From: Hemicentrotus pulcherrimus
Lineage: Eukaryota; Echinodermata; Echinoidea; Camarodonta; Strongylocentrotidae
Direction: 5' to 3'
Length of the DNA: 22,882 bases
Assembly: GCA_003118195.1 (NCBI GenBank)
Contig: BEXV01000300.1
Location: forward strand, 153,547-176,428
Part shown: one piece after another, positions 11,493 through 21,075 of the stretch
Numbering within the stretch: the stretch's first letter is position 1
Layout: each line of letters opens with the position of its first letter
Notes under the pieces: model-generated
What the model was told of the DNA's origin: nothing
The model's input: only the letters and a program-made list of their open reading frames with translations
The model's database searches: none
Program-made: the position numbers and the translations under genes

Positions 11493-12880
11493 TAAATAAA
11501 GTGTTCAAGAATGAAATATGGAATATGAGAATTCAAATGATTAATAAATGCTGAACCCGACAATCAAATACTGATATAAAATTAATAGATTTCAACTTCC
11601 ATCAGCAGCCTTCGCTTGTATGGCATTCATTCAAGTACACACTCAGTGATCAAAACATTTAATTGTTTCACAATACTAGATTTACCTAAAACTACCAGCC
11701 CTACCTCATACCCCCATACCTTATACAACTGAATTTTAGTCAGTTTAGGGTTAGCATTAGGTACTATATTATTTCAAGATGTAAGGATAATTGTGGAGCA
11801 ATAGAATTATTTACTAACATACTCAAATTTACGGATGATTCTTTCCAGGGCACCTAGTGATGAGTTATTGATGAATTGAACTACAATACTTGGAGTCAAG
11901 TCTACATACATAACTTGTTGCTATGCCGGTCAACCCTCGAGCAAGCTTTTGGATTGAAAAGAACAACCTTTATTTAAACAATATGCATACAATATGAATA
12001 TATGAGTGAACCGGTCTATAATGCCATTGAAGCACACATCCAGAAGGAAAAGAACAAAACGTGGAGCTTCCACTTCTGGCCGACAAACTAATCTGGACAC
12101 CTTGGTATGTCACGGACAACACTGATCATCATGCTGCGATGGATATGTCTTAATCAACGTCGCATATGAATACTGATCTACCATATGTTTGTTTCAATGA
12201 TTTGTCATTACTACACAATCATACATGCATTTCTGCCCCCTCACAATCCTTTCCCATTGTAGTCTTGTGAGAGGTAGTCTTGAAAAAAAGACATGCACCA
12301 ATCAGACTTTTCTAAAATATTCAACTTTTTTAAGGAACCTATGACAGTGGTTGCTTTTTGTATCGATGCACTTGTGTCTAAGAGTACCTGGATTTAATTG
12401 AATGTTTATTTAAAAGATTATCATTTCATTTAGAGAAAAGGAATATTTTCTGTTTTTTCTTTTCTTTTTAAGATTTTATCTTGCTCTGAGAGCATTTCAT
12501 TTTTGCAAATAGTTGCATATTAGTTCTTACCAAAAGTCAAACAACCAAAATGGCAGAATTTACAAATACATTAAAAAAGCACAAGAAACTTAGACTAACA
12601 AAAAAGAATACTTGAAGAGGCTCGATTGTGATGGATGACAAAAAGAAAGAAAGAAAGAAAGATGATCATTTTGTTGTTGCAATCCAAATTTAACTTGAGA
12701 AAATTCAATAAGATAGCAAGAAGTAGAACCCTGTGGTGTTGTATAGATAAGGTCAAAAGGAGGGTTAGAGGTCAATGTCGAGGAGTGCACAGGAGTAGAA
12801 ATACAGACAGCTTTCACAATGTCTGAGTTTTGATCTGCAAAAGGTAGACATGAGAAACTAAAGATGGAGAAATGGAGAAA
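11493..12880. other. AT-rich intronic DNA with a short (AAAG)n run
   Basis: No gene seen. An AAAG microsatellite occupies about 12640-12661. GTAGTCTTG occurs twice near 12260-12282. Confidence 0.55.
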
Positions 12881-12881
12881 C

Positions 12882-12919
<38 letters not shown>

Positions 12920-12959
12920 GAGTAGTAGTAGTAGTAGTAGTAGTAGGAGTAGTAGTAGT

Positions 12960-12995
<36 letters not shown>
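12881..12995. repeat. (TAG)n trinucleotide microsatellite
   Basis: About 115 bp of AGT/TAG units with a few interruptions (GGAGTAG twice, GTGTAG once). It continues as degenerate GGTAGCAG-type sequence to about 13045. On the strand of the MBNL transcript it would read as ACU repeats. The 235-codon minus-strand frame across it is a polyleucine artefact. Confidence 0.95.
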
Positions 12996-13052
12996 ATGGT
13001 GGTAGCAGAAGGGAAGTAGCAGTAAGGAAGGTAGTGGTAGTAGAGTGCTAAA

Positions 13053-13237
13053 ATGAAAAAAGGAGAAGAAGAAAAAGAAGAATTAAGAAGAAAAAGAAGA
13101 AATAGAAAAAGAAGAAGAAAAAGGAGGAGAAAAAGAAAGAGGAGAAAAAGAAGGAAAGAAGGAGAAGAAGGAGAAGAAGGAGAAGAAGGAGAAGAAGAAA
13201 TAGAAGAAATAGCAAAAATAAGGAGAAGAAGAAAGGA
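13053..13237. repeat. Purine-rich (GAA)n / (GAAGGA)n low-complexity tract
   Basis: A/G-only sequence of GAA, GAAAAA and, around 13160-13196, GAAGGA units. Both strands show long low-complexity frames (lysine/glutamate or phenylalanine/serine) with no sign of a real gene. Confidence 0.95.
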
Positions 13238-14767
13238 GTTCCCAAGTAGAACTATAGTGGTGTCTACTTGTATGAATATTACTAGTAACGTGTACATCTA
13301 CAAGTGCATGTAGCGAAAACAGAAGCAGTAGCAAAAGTAAAAACAGTGCTTGAAGAACAGAATAATAATAGAAATTATAGAAGTTGTACAAATAAAAACA
13401 TAACACTGGACACCAACACCCACTTGTCATATGAAAACAAAACCTGAGATAGCATCTACATCTCAGTTATGGTTGGCATTCCGGCCTATAGTTTTATGTG
13501 CCAATACAAACACAACACTCTCATAAGGAAATATAATATTGGTGTGTAACTGTGTATCTATCATTCTTCTTTTCTTTCTGTTCATTATATACACCTCCTC
13601 CTTCAGACGTCTTGTCTCCGCTAGCCATATTCCTCGAAGGATCATCCCAACAAAACCTCACACAAAATTCACCACCACTGTCCAAAAAGCCCACCTCCTA
13701 TTTTCTTCCCAGGCTGTGCATGGGTCTCGATGGGAAGAAACAGAAATATTGGTCTGTTTTGTGCATCGTCAGGGGGTATGCTCATGTTACGGGATCAAAT
13801 TATCTCTCCAATGACTTTGACCATGAAAGAGAGAGAAGTCGAAGAAGGTGGGAGAAGACAACAAATGTCCAAATGGGACCTTCCTCGCTGGTTTCAGATC
13901 CCAAAAAGTTCCCACGTCTTCGAAGATGACTGACACATCTCCAACAAAACTTTTTTGAAAAAATATAAATTTAGACTGCTGCCAACCTTGAAATTAAATA
14001 GGCAAGCTTTAATCCCCTCCAGTGGACTTTCTCAAACCAAGTACACACACTTTCTTGCTATCTGCTGCCTCATGATCACCGGAGCAAAGATAGGTTCTTA
14101 TTAAATAACCAAACTTTCATAAGTTGTACATTGCTTCCCAAGACATATCTTGTGTTTACCAAACAAATATTCAACATTTTCCAGAGTAGAAGCTTTACTG
14201 TGACCCACCAAATCTTAGTTGAACAAGATCTTGCTTTTCAAAGTTGTTAAACCTTTTAACTTCTACTATTTAAGAAGAAACAATATTCAACCTCAAATCA
14301 GGTCAAACAAAATTCTGTGTTTTGTTACAGCAACCACCTAAACGATACTCTGAAAGGGCATATTTGCATTTAGAATATCTTGCATTGCTTACCGATCCAC
14401 AATCTCCAAGACTTTCAAGAGCGAGAACATGAACTTTTAATACAAAAATCTACAAAGCGGGTTAACAATGACTATTTGACCAATATCTAGGAAGCATTCG
14501 AGACGGTAATTAGATTGGCAAGGCGCAAAGCCGGTTGTGTTACAGGGGAAAGTCACAAGAGCAGAGAGGAAAGATGGATCACACCTTGGAAACCCAGCAG
14601 CACATCAAAGCAAAGATGATTAACACCTAGCCATTCTCACAGGTGGGGATGCTGATTGGGAAATAACCAAACGTTAATTGGCCGCGGGATGGGCTTGAAA
14701 TAATGGCTGCACAAGAGGGAGCAATATTCTTAGCAAGGCACAGATAGATGTTTTGTAAGGTAGTTAT
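13238..14767. other. Noncoding DNA, with a possible conserved element at 14460-14760
   Basis: The frames at 13539-13933 overlap each other and have no motifs. At 14620-14720 the sequence contains an E-box (CACAGGTG), GTTAATTGG and ATAATGG sites close together in higher-complexity DNA, which could be an intronic enhancer. This is a guess from composition. Confidence 0.35.
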
Positions 14768-14916
14768 GGGACCTGTTTCACAAAGCCTTTTTTTCAATGA
14801 CAAATGACAAAAATCAGTGACAACTCTGCTGATAACCAATCAGAAGAAAGGATTTCAGTGGCTTATAAAAAAAACCGTCATTTGTCACTGATGACAAGTT
14901 TTGTGAAACGGGGCCC
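14768..14916. mobile_element. MITE-like nonautonomous DNA transposon, 149 bp
   Basis: Left end GGGACCTGTTTCACAAAGC matches the reverse complement of the right end, GGGCCCCGTTTCACAAAAC. The inverted similarity continues inward: TCAATGACAAATGAC on the left and TCAGTGACAAATGAC on the complemented right side, giving imperfect terminal repeats of about 35 bp. No coding capacity. Target-site duplication is not clear; AGGT occurs next to both ends, but the match does not extend. GGGCCC/GTTTCACAAA-ended short elements are, to my knowledge, common in marine invertebrates, but I cannot name the family. Confidence 0.8.
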
Positions 14917-15097
14917 AGGTGTTGGCAAACCACGGAGGACCAGAGAAATGAACCAAAATGGCGTGAATACACTTAGGGGTTTACTTCAAATCATGGTCCA
15001 AACCTCCACAGTGGACTGAATAGGTGTATATAAGTATACGATCATATCAAAAGATTAAGATTGGCCATTGGACATGAAGATACTAAAGGTAGAGAGT

Positions 15098-15330
15098 GTT
15101 GTGGTCCAGTGGATAAGACTTCGGACTGTGAACCTCAAGGAGTGGGATTCCAATCCCTGTGGCAGCACAAATGTCCTTTGGTAAGACATTAATCTACATC
15201 TGCCACACTCCACCAAGGTGAGGTAAATGGTATGACAGCCGTGCTAAAGCCGTGGTAATAATAATAGAGCGCCAGTAGTGGCTACACATGAGCGTTATAC
15301 AAGACTCCACTATCCTTATTATTTAATATG
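15098..15330 (+). mobile_element. tRNA-derived SINE
   Basis: The head GTTGTGGTCCAGTGGATAAG carries an RNA polymerase III A box (TGGTCCAGTGG) and GGGATTCCAATCCC at about 15144-15157 is a degenerate B box. The body has the CCTTTGGTAAGACATTAATC core, AGGTGAGGTAAATGG and AATAGAGCGCC segments, and a tail TATCCTTATTATT rich in TTA. It is the best-preserved of the three SINEs in the window. It is not a tRNA gene, because no cloverleaf with acceptor stem can be formed. Confidence 0.8.
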
Positions 15331-16339
15331 CTTATTATTCTGGGGGAGGATAAGGAACATCACATATTAAACCATGAGGAACATATTCAGTATTCCTTAC
15401 AATAATCAGACTTTCAAAGAAAATTCGAGAACGAACGGTTTTGCTCAACTGAGTGCATCTTAAAGACACAGTTTATGCTATGATTTGCAGCAAGGTATGA
15501 GCATGGCAAAGATTTCTAACATTTTTTTTTTCTTCAATACACATACAACATGTAGAAATGGTATAATAATTGACCCAAATGCATTTGCTGTGGAATGGAG
15601 CATGCGTAGAATGACTTTGAAAGAATTGTGTCATCAGATTTCTATCTTTTTAATTCTTTAAAAGTGCTAATTACCCTGACCTCGTTTCACTTTCTCAAGT
15701 GAGGATGAATGTAAGGATTGGCAAGAGACTGGTAATAGCTTGGAAATGATCGAAACGAAAACTTATCAGAGGAACCATGATTTTAAAGTATTTCTACATA
15801 GCAATCAAACTGACCAGGTGAGGTAGGAAGCATTTTATGGTTTGAATGAAAGTTCTAAGAAATTATCAGTGTGACGCCAAATATGGACAAAAAAAATCTT
15901 CAGACGTTTTGACTATTTCCTTCGTTTGCTCAGAAAACAAAAGTACAAATTCTAAGGCAGACATTTAAAGGCCAAATTTCACTTGTACTCTTGGTAAAAT
16001 TAAAAAAATCTTGAATGTAACAAAGAAACAACCCTGATAGTGAGAAAGGCCATCAGTAGCATGTTAGATTTGATTTGATTTATTTTTTTTCTGTTTGATT
16101 TTCTTTTTCTTTTTCATGTTGATTTACTTCTTACAGATAGAGCACAGGTGAGAACATCGTAACAACTTCAACAATCCCATTTTAGTTGAAGACGTACAAG
16201 TTGACACATTTTTCAACAGAAATGTCATTCTGATCAGTATTCCACATAAGCAGGTAAGGGCTGGAGACTCCCAGACCTGAAAATCGTCTGACTGAGCATC
16301 TCCGCACCCACTAGATTTATACAAAGATAATGGCATTTT
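15331..16339. other. AT-rich intronic DNA, no gene seen
   Basis: Includes short T runs near 15522 and 16081. No motif-bearing open frame was found. Confidence 0.55.
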
Positions 16340-16690
16340 GAAAACTTTGCAAGATGGCCAATTCCACGAGTCGAAAAAACACAGCGACTAAAAGGAGAAA
16401 AGGAACGGCATATGGAAGAAGGAGGTCTCCGTCTGAGCAGATGCCTTTGGCAATTCGAGACATTACTGAAAATGAGCGATGGACCCCATTTTCCTATCCC
16501 CTTTCGTTTTCTTTTCGCTCGTTCACGGGGGGAACACATTTAGTCGCGAAAATCACCAAAGGCTGCTAACTGTCATACAGCCATTAGTACCCGGTTTCGC
16601 AACAAACAAGCGAGAAAAAAAAGAAGAAAAAAGGCGCGAGCAAGGAAAATGTTTTCTCGCTTACAAAGAAAGAAAAAGACGGTGATAAGA
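16340..16690. promoter_or_regulatory. CpG-enriched patch, candidate intronic regulatory element
   Basis: About twenty CpG dinucleotides occur in 350 bp (for example ATTCGAGAC, GAGCGATGG, TTTCGCTCGTTCACGG, AGTCGCGAAAA, GGCGCGAGC), clearly more than in the flanking AT-rich DNA. Open frames overlap on both strands without motifs. Such patches mark unmethylated promoters or enhancers in mosaic-methylated invertebrate genomes; that role is inferred. Confidence 0.3.
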
Positions 16691-17238
16691 GGCTGAATAG
16701 GCTTGAAAGAGAGAGGTAACAAAAGGGTATAGGAGTCCCTTAGGGGGTGCTATACAATGCAATACTATTCAAAATGCTGATTTTTCACCGTTCTGCCTTG
16801 TAAAAAAACAAAGTGTTCTTTCCATAATTTTGATAGATGGATTCTTGTATAGGGGAGAATGGGAAAAGATTTCGTAACAACTCCCAGGATCTTTGGAATA
16901 CAGGATTATTCATATAACTAGTTGCTTATGACTCCCCTAGGCTCAAGAAGAGGCATTGCTCTTTCCATTACATTTCATCAAGTAAAGAGCGGCTTGCCCT
17001 AAAAGCTGCTTTTTCTAATCCATCAGGTCTCGTAGATTAATACACAAAACATACATCTAACACACCTAATACTAGATTGTCATATAACCTGTTCAGAGCC
17101 AACAGGGTATTAACTCTGTGTAAAAGTACACAAAGTAATGTCCTTCTCAGAATATCTGATATGGAATCGATCCAGTTCAGGTATTGTTTTGAGGTAACTG
17201 CTGAAAAAATAAATATTTCATGAGAATCAAAGTTTGCT
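16691..17238. other. Intronic DNA, no gene seen
   Basis: Mixed-composition sequence without recognisable features. Confidence 0.5.
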
Positions 17239-17265
17239 CCTCTCCCTCTCCCTCTCTCTCTCTCT

Positions 17266-17304
<39 letters not shown>
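17239..17304. repeat. (CT)n microsatellite
   Basis: CTCC units followed by a clean CT run ending at about 17303. Confidence 0.95.
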
Positions 17305-17494
17305 GTACTTTCAAAAGTTATATTGCCTGTTTGAAGCCAAAAAGATGTTAACTTGTATACTTTTAACTCACAGACTAAACAAGCACCTTTCTGGCTCTTA
17401 AGTCTGAACAGATGATATTTTGTTGCCTAAACCTGAATAAATGTAAAACAATTATCAATTCATGGTGCTAAAAAATGTTTTCCTATCTCTTTAA

Positions 17495-17505
17495 CCCCCC
17501 CCCCC
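17495..17505. repeat. Poly-C run
   Basis: Eleven consecutive C residues in AT-rich DNA. Confidence 0.95.
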
Positions 17506-18029
17506 TTTTCCTAAACATAATCTTATATAATCTAACAAACACATGGTCATACTAAAATATATCATTGTGCATGTATATATACAGCCACACAAACACGACG
17601 TGTAGGGTTATAACAGACATATGTTACAATCAAATGTATACATCGGACAATTAAAACAAAGTAGAAAATAAACATGTATCATATGGTTTGCTGAGAGCAA
17701 TAATGCCTTCTAGACCTCTGCAAACAATGAACAATATTATTATTCATTTCATTCAAAGAAAAAAAAGAAATTGTTTAAAACATGATATTCAGTGCATATC
17801 ATTCCTGTTGTGCAGATATATAAAACAATACATTTAATGGAAAGAAAAAAAGGAGAGAATTTATACTAACTCTAGCCCAGACATCGTTACGTAGCAACTT
17901 CTAGGGTAATTGACGACACATCACAACGATACAATTGAATATTAAACATGTATATCATCCATATCACATATTTGACATTAAAAAAACATCCAACAAAAAT
18001 AAAATTACTTCTTCAACATCAAATATATG
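17506..18029. other. AT-rich intronic DNA
   Basis: No gene seen. Rich in ATATAT-type and A-run sequence. Confidence 0.5.
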
Positions 18030-18200
18030 CAGGAAAGTAGGGCGGTAAAATGAAAAAGTATGCCGGCTGCGCTTTCTCGTGTAACGGCTTCATTTTGCCG
18101 GCTTTCATATGCGAGCATGTTTCACAAATCTGAGCGGCTGGACGTCCATTAGATTGATCATTACCATCCAGCTGAACTAAAAGAGGAAAAAACTGCCCAG
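18030..18200. promoter_or_regulatory. CpG-enriched patch with homeodomain-like and E-box sites
   Basis: Nine or so CpG in about 115 bp, then TTAGATTGATCATTACCATC (TAAT-type and palindromic TGATCA sites) and an E box CAGCTG. High-complexity sequence inside an AT-rich intron. A candidate enhancer, by inference only. Confidence 0.3.
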
Positions 18201-18351
18201 ATCATGAGAATTTTGACCTATGTAACGTAAAACCCTGTTTACACGATATGACAACATATTATAATCAAATATTGAGAAAAAAAACTGATTGAAGCACATG
18301 TAACCTCCATGCATTGCGAGAATCAGCCAGAAGCTATGTTTCATATTTTAA

Positions 18352-18367
18352 AGAGAGAGAGAGAGAG
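18352..18367. repeat. Short (GA)n run
   Basis: Eight GA units. Confidence 0.85.
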
Positions 18368-18429
18368 TAAGAGAAGGGAAAGCATACATACAGTGATCAA
18401 AATTCACCAAACAAAAGATATGGAAATAT

Positions 18430-18500
18430 ACGATTGTTTTCAGCGGGCGATGAATAATGCCGACAACTCATGCAAATGAATAACACCACTCTAGCTAAAG
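18430..18500. promoter_or_regulatory. POU octamer motif ATGCAAAT in high-complexity intronic sequence
   Basis: The exact octamer ATGCAAAT is at 18470-18477, flanked by GAATAATG and GAATAAC. It lies 0.3 kb from the CpG patch at 18030 and 1.1 kb downstream of the MBNL coding exon in gene orientation. Binding is not shown by sequence alone. Confidence 0.25.
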
Positions 18501-19570
18501 CTATCAAGGAGGAAAAAAATTGTTCACAAAATAAAAAATCTCTATTTTTTTGGTCATGATTTATGTCCTAGTCCATTAGTTATCAATTCCAAGCCAGACG
18601 TTGATGATCAGTTTTCACACCCAATTACAAAATGCACTATTAACATGAGTTTGTTGGGATAGAGGAGTGATTCTGCCCAGCCTATGATGAAATGAATTGC
18701 ATGGAACTCATTCTATCAATGATCTTCACTACCATAACTAGCAAAATGGCAATAACAGGACTCTGCAAATTTAGGGCTAATGGGATTTAAAAAATTAATA
18801 AAAAATAAACGAATAATAATACAAAAAGATTGTATAAAAAATAATCAGTGTTTGTACCAATCAATAGCTCGTGGAAGATACGATTTTTCGTAAATTTATA
18901 ATTTTGTACAGAATATAAGATGATCAGTCTGAGGTTTGCTGTTTTTATGATTTTTTTTCCTGAATGCTTATATATCTAAAATAAAAGAACTTTATAAAAC
19001 AAAGCCAACGTTATACATTACTAGTAATTTGAAAAGGAAAGTATCCCTTTTCCAATCAATTCAATTATAACTAATATATTTTAATCATCCTCATAAAAGT
19101 ATATTCTAAGAGAAATTTGTAATCGATCAGCTTTTGTCTGTATCTTTACAAATTTGCTAAAAACACTATGAAAATAAGATTTTTTTTTCTAACTTTGTAT
19201 GCACCTTTTTCACATCTGTTTCCAAAATTCACTGTTTTCCTATATTGTTTTACTTTATATAAGTTTTACTTTATATTAGGGCTACAACTTTCCTCATTAT
19301 TGGTCTAATGTCAAATGGGAGAAATTGATGGATTTTAAGTAATTCCCAAGAAATAAAATGTTTAAAGGCACCATTTCTCAGGCTGGGATTAAAGGCTAGA
19401 AAACAAATACAGGTGGTCAAAAACAAACAAATATAAAGGATCAATACTGTACATCAGCAAAGCAAATAAATGATAAATAAATCAAATAAATTCATAACAT
19501 ATGAGGAATGGGAATAAACAGTAAAAGCAGCATGACAGGAAATTTTTCATGTCACTTTTATTTTGAGCCC
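18501..19570. other. Start of the long MBNL intron, AT-rich
   Basis: The DNA directly downstream of the MBNL donor in gene orientation. It is strongly AT-rich with A and T homopolymers (for example near 18788 and 19180) and has no coding content. Confidence 0.6.
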
Positions 19571-19576
19571 TCACCT
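19571..19576 (-). other. Splice donor of the MBNL coding exon
   Basis: Minus-strand sequence CTAAAG/GTGAGG gives a strong GT donor with the GT at 19574-19573. It falls after the FDSLK codons, exactly where vertebrate MBNL first coding exons end. Reading through the donor would add 30 unrelated residues before a stop and destroy finger 2, so intron retention would give a truncated protein. Confidence 0.9.
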
Positions 19577-19742
19577 TTAGCGAATCAAAGCAGGCAGTTA
19601 CACGGCCGTTTTCTACGGTTACAGAGGAGCCAGGATGGGCGTACTTGCACTCGGCGTCCGATCGTTTGCAGGTCCCGCGCTGGAATTCTCGACACGCCTC
19701 GATCATTAACCACTGGGTGTCTCGATAGGCCATTATTGTCAT
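19575..19742 (-). CDS. mbnl: First coding exon of a muscleblind-like (MBNL) CCCH zinc-finger RNA-binding protein (partial gene)
   Basis: MBNL proteins bind YGCY motifs in pre-mRNA and 3' UTRs and control alternative splicing, mRNA localisation and stability. The exon encodes 56 residues from the ATG at 19742. RDTQWL then CREFQRGTC closely match the vertebrate N-terminus (RDTKWL, CREFQRGTC). Zinc finger 1 is complete: C17, C25, C32 and H36, spacing CX7CX6CX3H. It is followed by VENGRVTACFDSLK, whose C51 is the first ligand of finger 2; the other ligands must come from the next exon. The frame closes in phase 0 at AAG/GTGAGG, the split known from vertebrate MBNL genes. Two starts are possible. 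The ATG at 19733 has A at -3 and G at +4 and gives an MA start like human MBNL1, so it may be preferred over 19742, which has C at -3. Fingers 2-4 and the C-terminus are outside the window. Family assignment is near certain; the orthology to a particular vertebrate paralogue cannot be told. Confidence 0.95.
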
Positions 19743-19790
19743 GTGGTCCCCTTTTATCTTAAAAAACCCACTACGAAAAAAACTGAATAT
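19743..19790 (-). other. Probable 3' splice acceptor and 28-nt 5' UTR part of the MBNL exon
   Basis: Reading the minus strand, a run of seven T followed by CGTAG ends at 19771, a plausible polypyrimidine tract plus AG. An exon starting at 19770 would have 28 nt of untranslated leader (TGGGTTTTTTAAGATAAAAG followed by GGGACCAC) before the ATG at 19742. A second, weaker AG (TTTTTTAAG) would start the exon at 19757. This is inferred from signals only. If the leader is instead continuous with upstream DNA, this is simply 5' UTR. Confidence 0.5.
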
Positions 19791-19831
19791 TGGTTGGAGA
19801 TGCTAAAACGTGTGATCTCCGGATTGTCCCC

Positions 19832-19902
19832 AGCGTCTGGATTGGCAAGATTTTACGCCAAGATGGCGGGGTGTGTGTTATCAGGAATATTTCTGGATGG
19901 CG
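19832..19902 (-). promoter_or_regulatory. YGCY cluster upstream of the MBNL exon, candidate autoregulatory MBNL binding region
   Basis: On the transcribed (minus) strand there are four YGCY tetramers here: CGCC at 19902-19899, CGCC at 19868-19865, TGCC at 19847-19844 and CGCT at 19835-19832. They lie about 60-130 nt upstream of the proposed acceptor. Three more (TGCC, TGCT, CGCT) sit in the last 22 nt of the exon at 19596-19579. MBNL proteins recognise YGCY, and the vertebrate MBNL1 first coding exon is reported to be autoregulated. Function here is inferred; such tetramers also occur by chance. Confidence 0.35.
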
Positions 19903-20316
19903 TTCGTCTAGATCGGTTTGAATTGTGCTACATTTACTGAGTTGGGTGAAGCAAGGGGGTTACAATGATTGCATTGCACATTCATCTGCAAGTTATAAGG
20001 GATCTAAACTGCTGCTACCATGGATTTTTGCCCACAAAGAGTTCAGAGTTTGAACCACCTTCCTTTCTCCTGTGTGGTTTACCCCGCGCTAATCACCGCA
20101 CAGCAAAGCCACTAGAGGAATTTTCATTGGTTGTTTGAAAAAACGGTGAACAGAGAATGCAAGCAAGAGAGACAGAAAAATAACAGGCTTTGGAAAAAGT
20201 GAATGGCAAATGGTAAAGCGCTTGCAATCCCAAGATAAAAATCAATAGAGTTCTCTGGCTAAAAAAAATGGAGAAAAGGGGGGAAATTATTCTTCAAAAT
20301 TCAGCGTTGTAACTTT
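19903..20316. other. Noncoding stretch between the MBNL exon and its presumed upstream region
   Basis: No convincing coding potential on either strand. In the gene model it is part of the first (5' UTR) intron. The sequence is of mixed composition with short A-rich runs around 20260-20320. Confidence 0.4.
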
Positions 20317-20560
20317 CTAGAAATCATGTAAGTTTTTTTGTAAAGGATTTGATTTGCAGAAAGCGGTGATTTTGGAAGCGAAGAGCGATGCGGAGAGGCG
20401 GCGGGGTTGAGTGCTCGACGAAGATTGACTCACGGATGAGGAACATGAGTGCGAGTCGTTGGTCGATGTCGCTTTCGATGACGGGACCAATCCAAACTCC
20501 GACGAAGAATCCGAAAAGAGTAGAGGGCAATCCTTCCACTGGAGCATTGAGTTAGACGAT
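20317..20560 (-). other. CpG-rich block open in three frames, possible 5' UTR or uORF sequence
   Basis: Minus-strand frames are open at 20547-20317 (76 codons, rich in serine) and at 20539-20324 (no ATG at its start; hydrophobic LFGFFVGVWIG then acidic and basic residues). The plus strand is open from about 20389 to 20553. The second minus frame has C-rich wobble positions (TTC, GTC, ATC, CTC) like real coding DNA, but the overlap of three open frames points equally to base composition. I do not recognise any of the products. It lies about 0.6 kb upstream of the MBNL exon, so transcribed leader sequence is possible. Confidence 0.25.
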
Positions 20561-21075
20561 GAAATGATTCACAACATCAGGATGATATAGAAAAGCTTGC
20601 GAATCACGGCCAACCACGAAACCATAAAAAAGCAGCAACGATGACGGCGATTGGAGCAGACTTGTCCACTTTCACAAGATGCTGGTTGCAATTGTAGCGT
20701 TTTTTGTTCCTTTTACGAGCTCACTACGCTATTATTTTTTTGGGCTGCACCTGCAGAGGGCGAGAGAATAAGAAAAACGGTGGCATGAGAATCAAGTTAC
20801 TCGCGACCTGAACATACCATCTTTAAATCACATCTCACATCCATCGAACACATGTAACATATGAGAACAGCTACAATTACTACACAGTATGCTTCCCCGG
20901 ATTTATGGCAACAAGTGGTTACATTATTAAATCACTCTATCAATATTTCCTGACAGTATGGTAGTGGCAATATGGTGGGAAAGATATAGGTAATACAGCA
21001 TCACAATCCAACGTGCAGAGACGATATTCACCTGAGCTTTATCTTATTTGAAGAGCCTTTTGCGCCGCTATTCAC
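20561..21075. other. Presumed first intron or upstream region, no gene seen
   Basis: Mixed-composition sequence with scattered CpG and no recognisable coding exon. In the proposed model it forms the upstream part of the intron between the candidate first exon and the MBNL coding exon. Confidence 0.4.

Noticed and set aside
12590..13297. 235-codon minus-strand open frame, the longest in the window
   Set aside because: It is the translation of TAG and GAA microsatellites (polyleucine and phenylalanine runs) with no domain.
15098..15170. A tRNA gene, because of A- and B-box-like sequences
   Set aside because: No acceptor stem or proper anticodon arm can be formed and SINE body sequence follows; treated as a SINE head.
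17886..17898. RFX X-box-like site GTTACGTAGCAAC
   Set aside because: One half-site has a mismatch and the spacing is short; a single near-match in AT-rich intron is weak evidence.
18111..18130. GTTTCACAAA, resembling the MITE terminus at 14768
   Set aside because: The outer GGGNCC bases and a partner end are missing; only about ten bases match.
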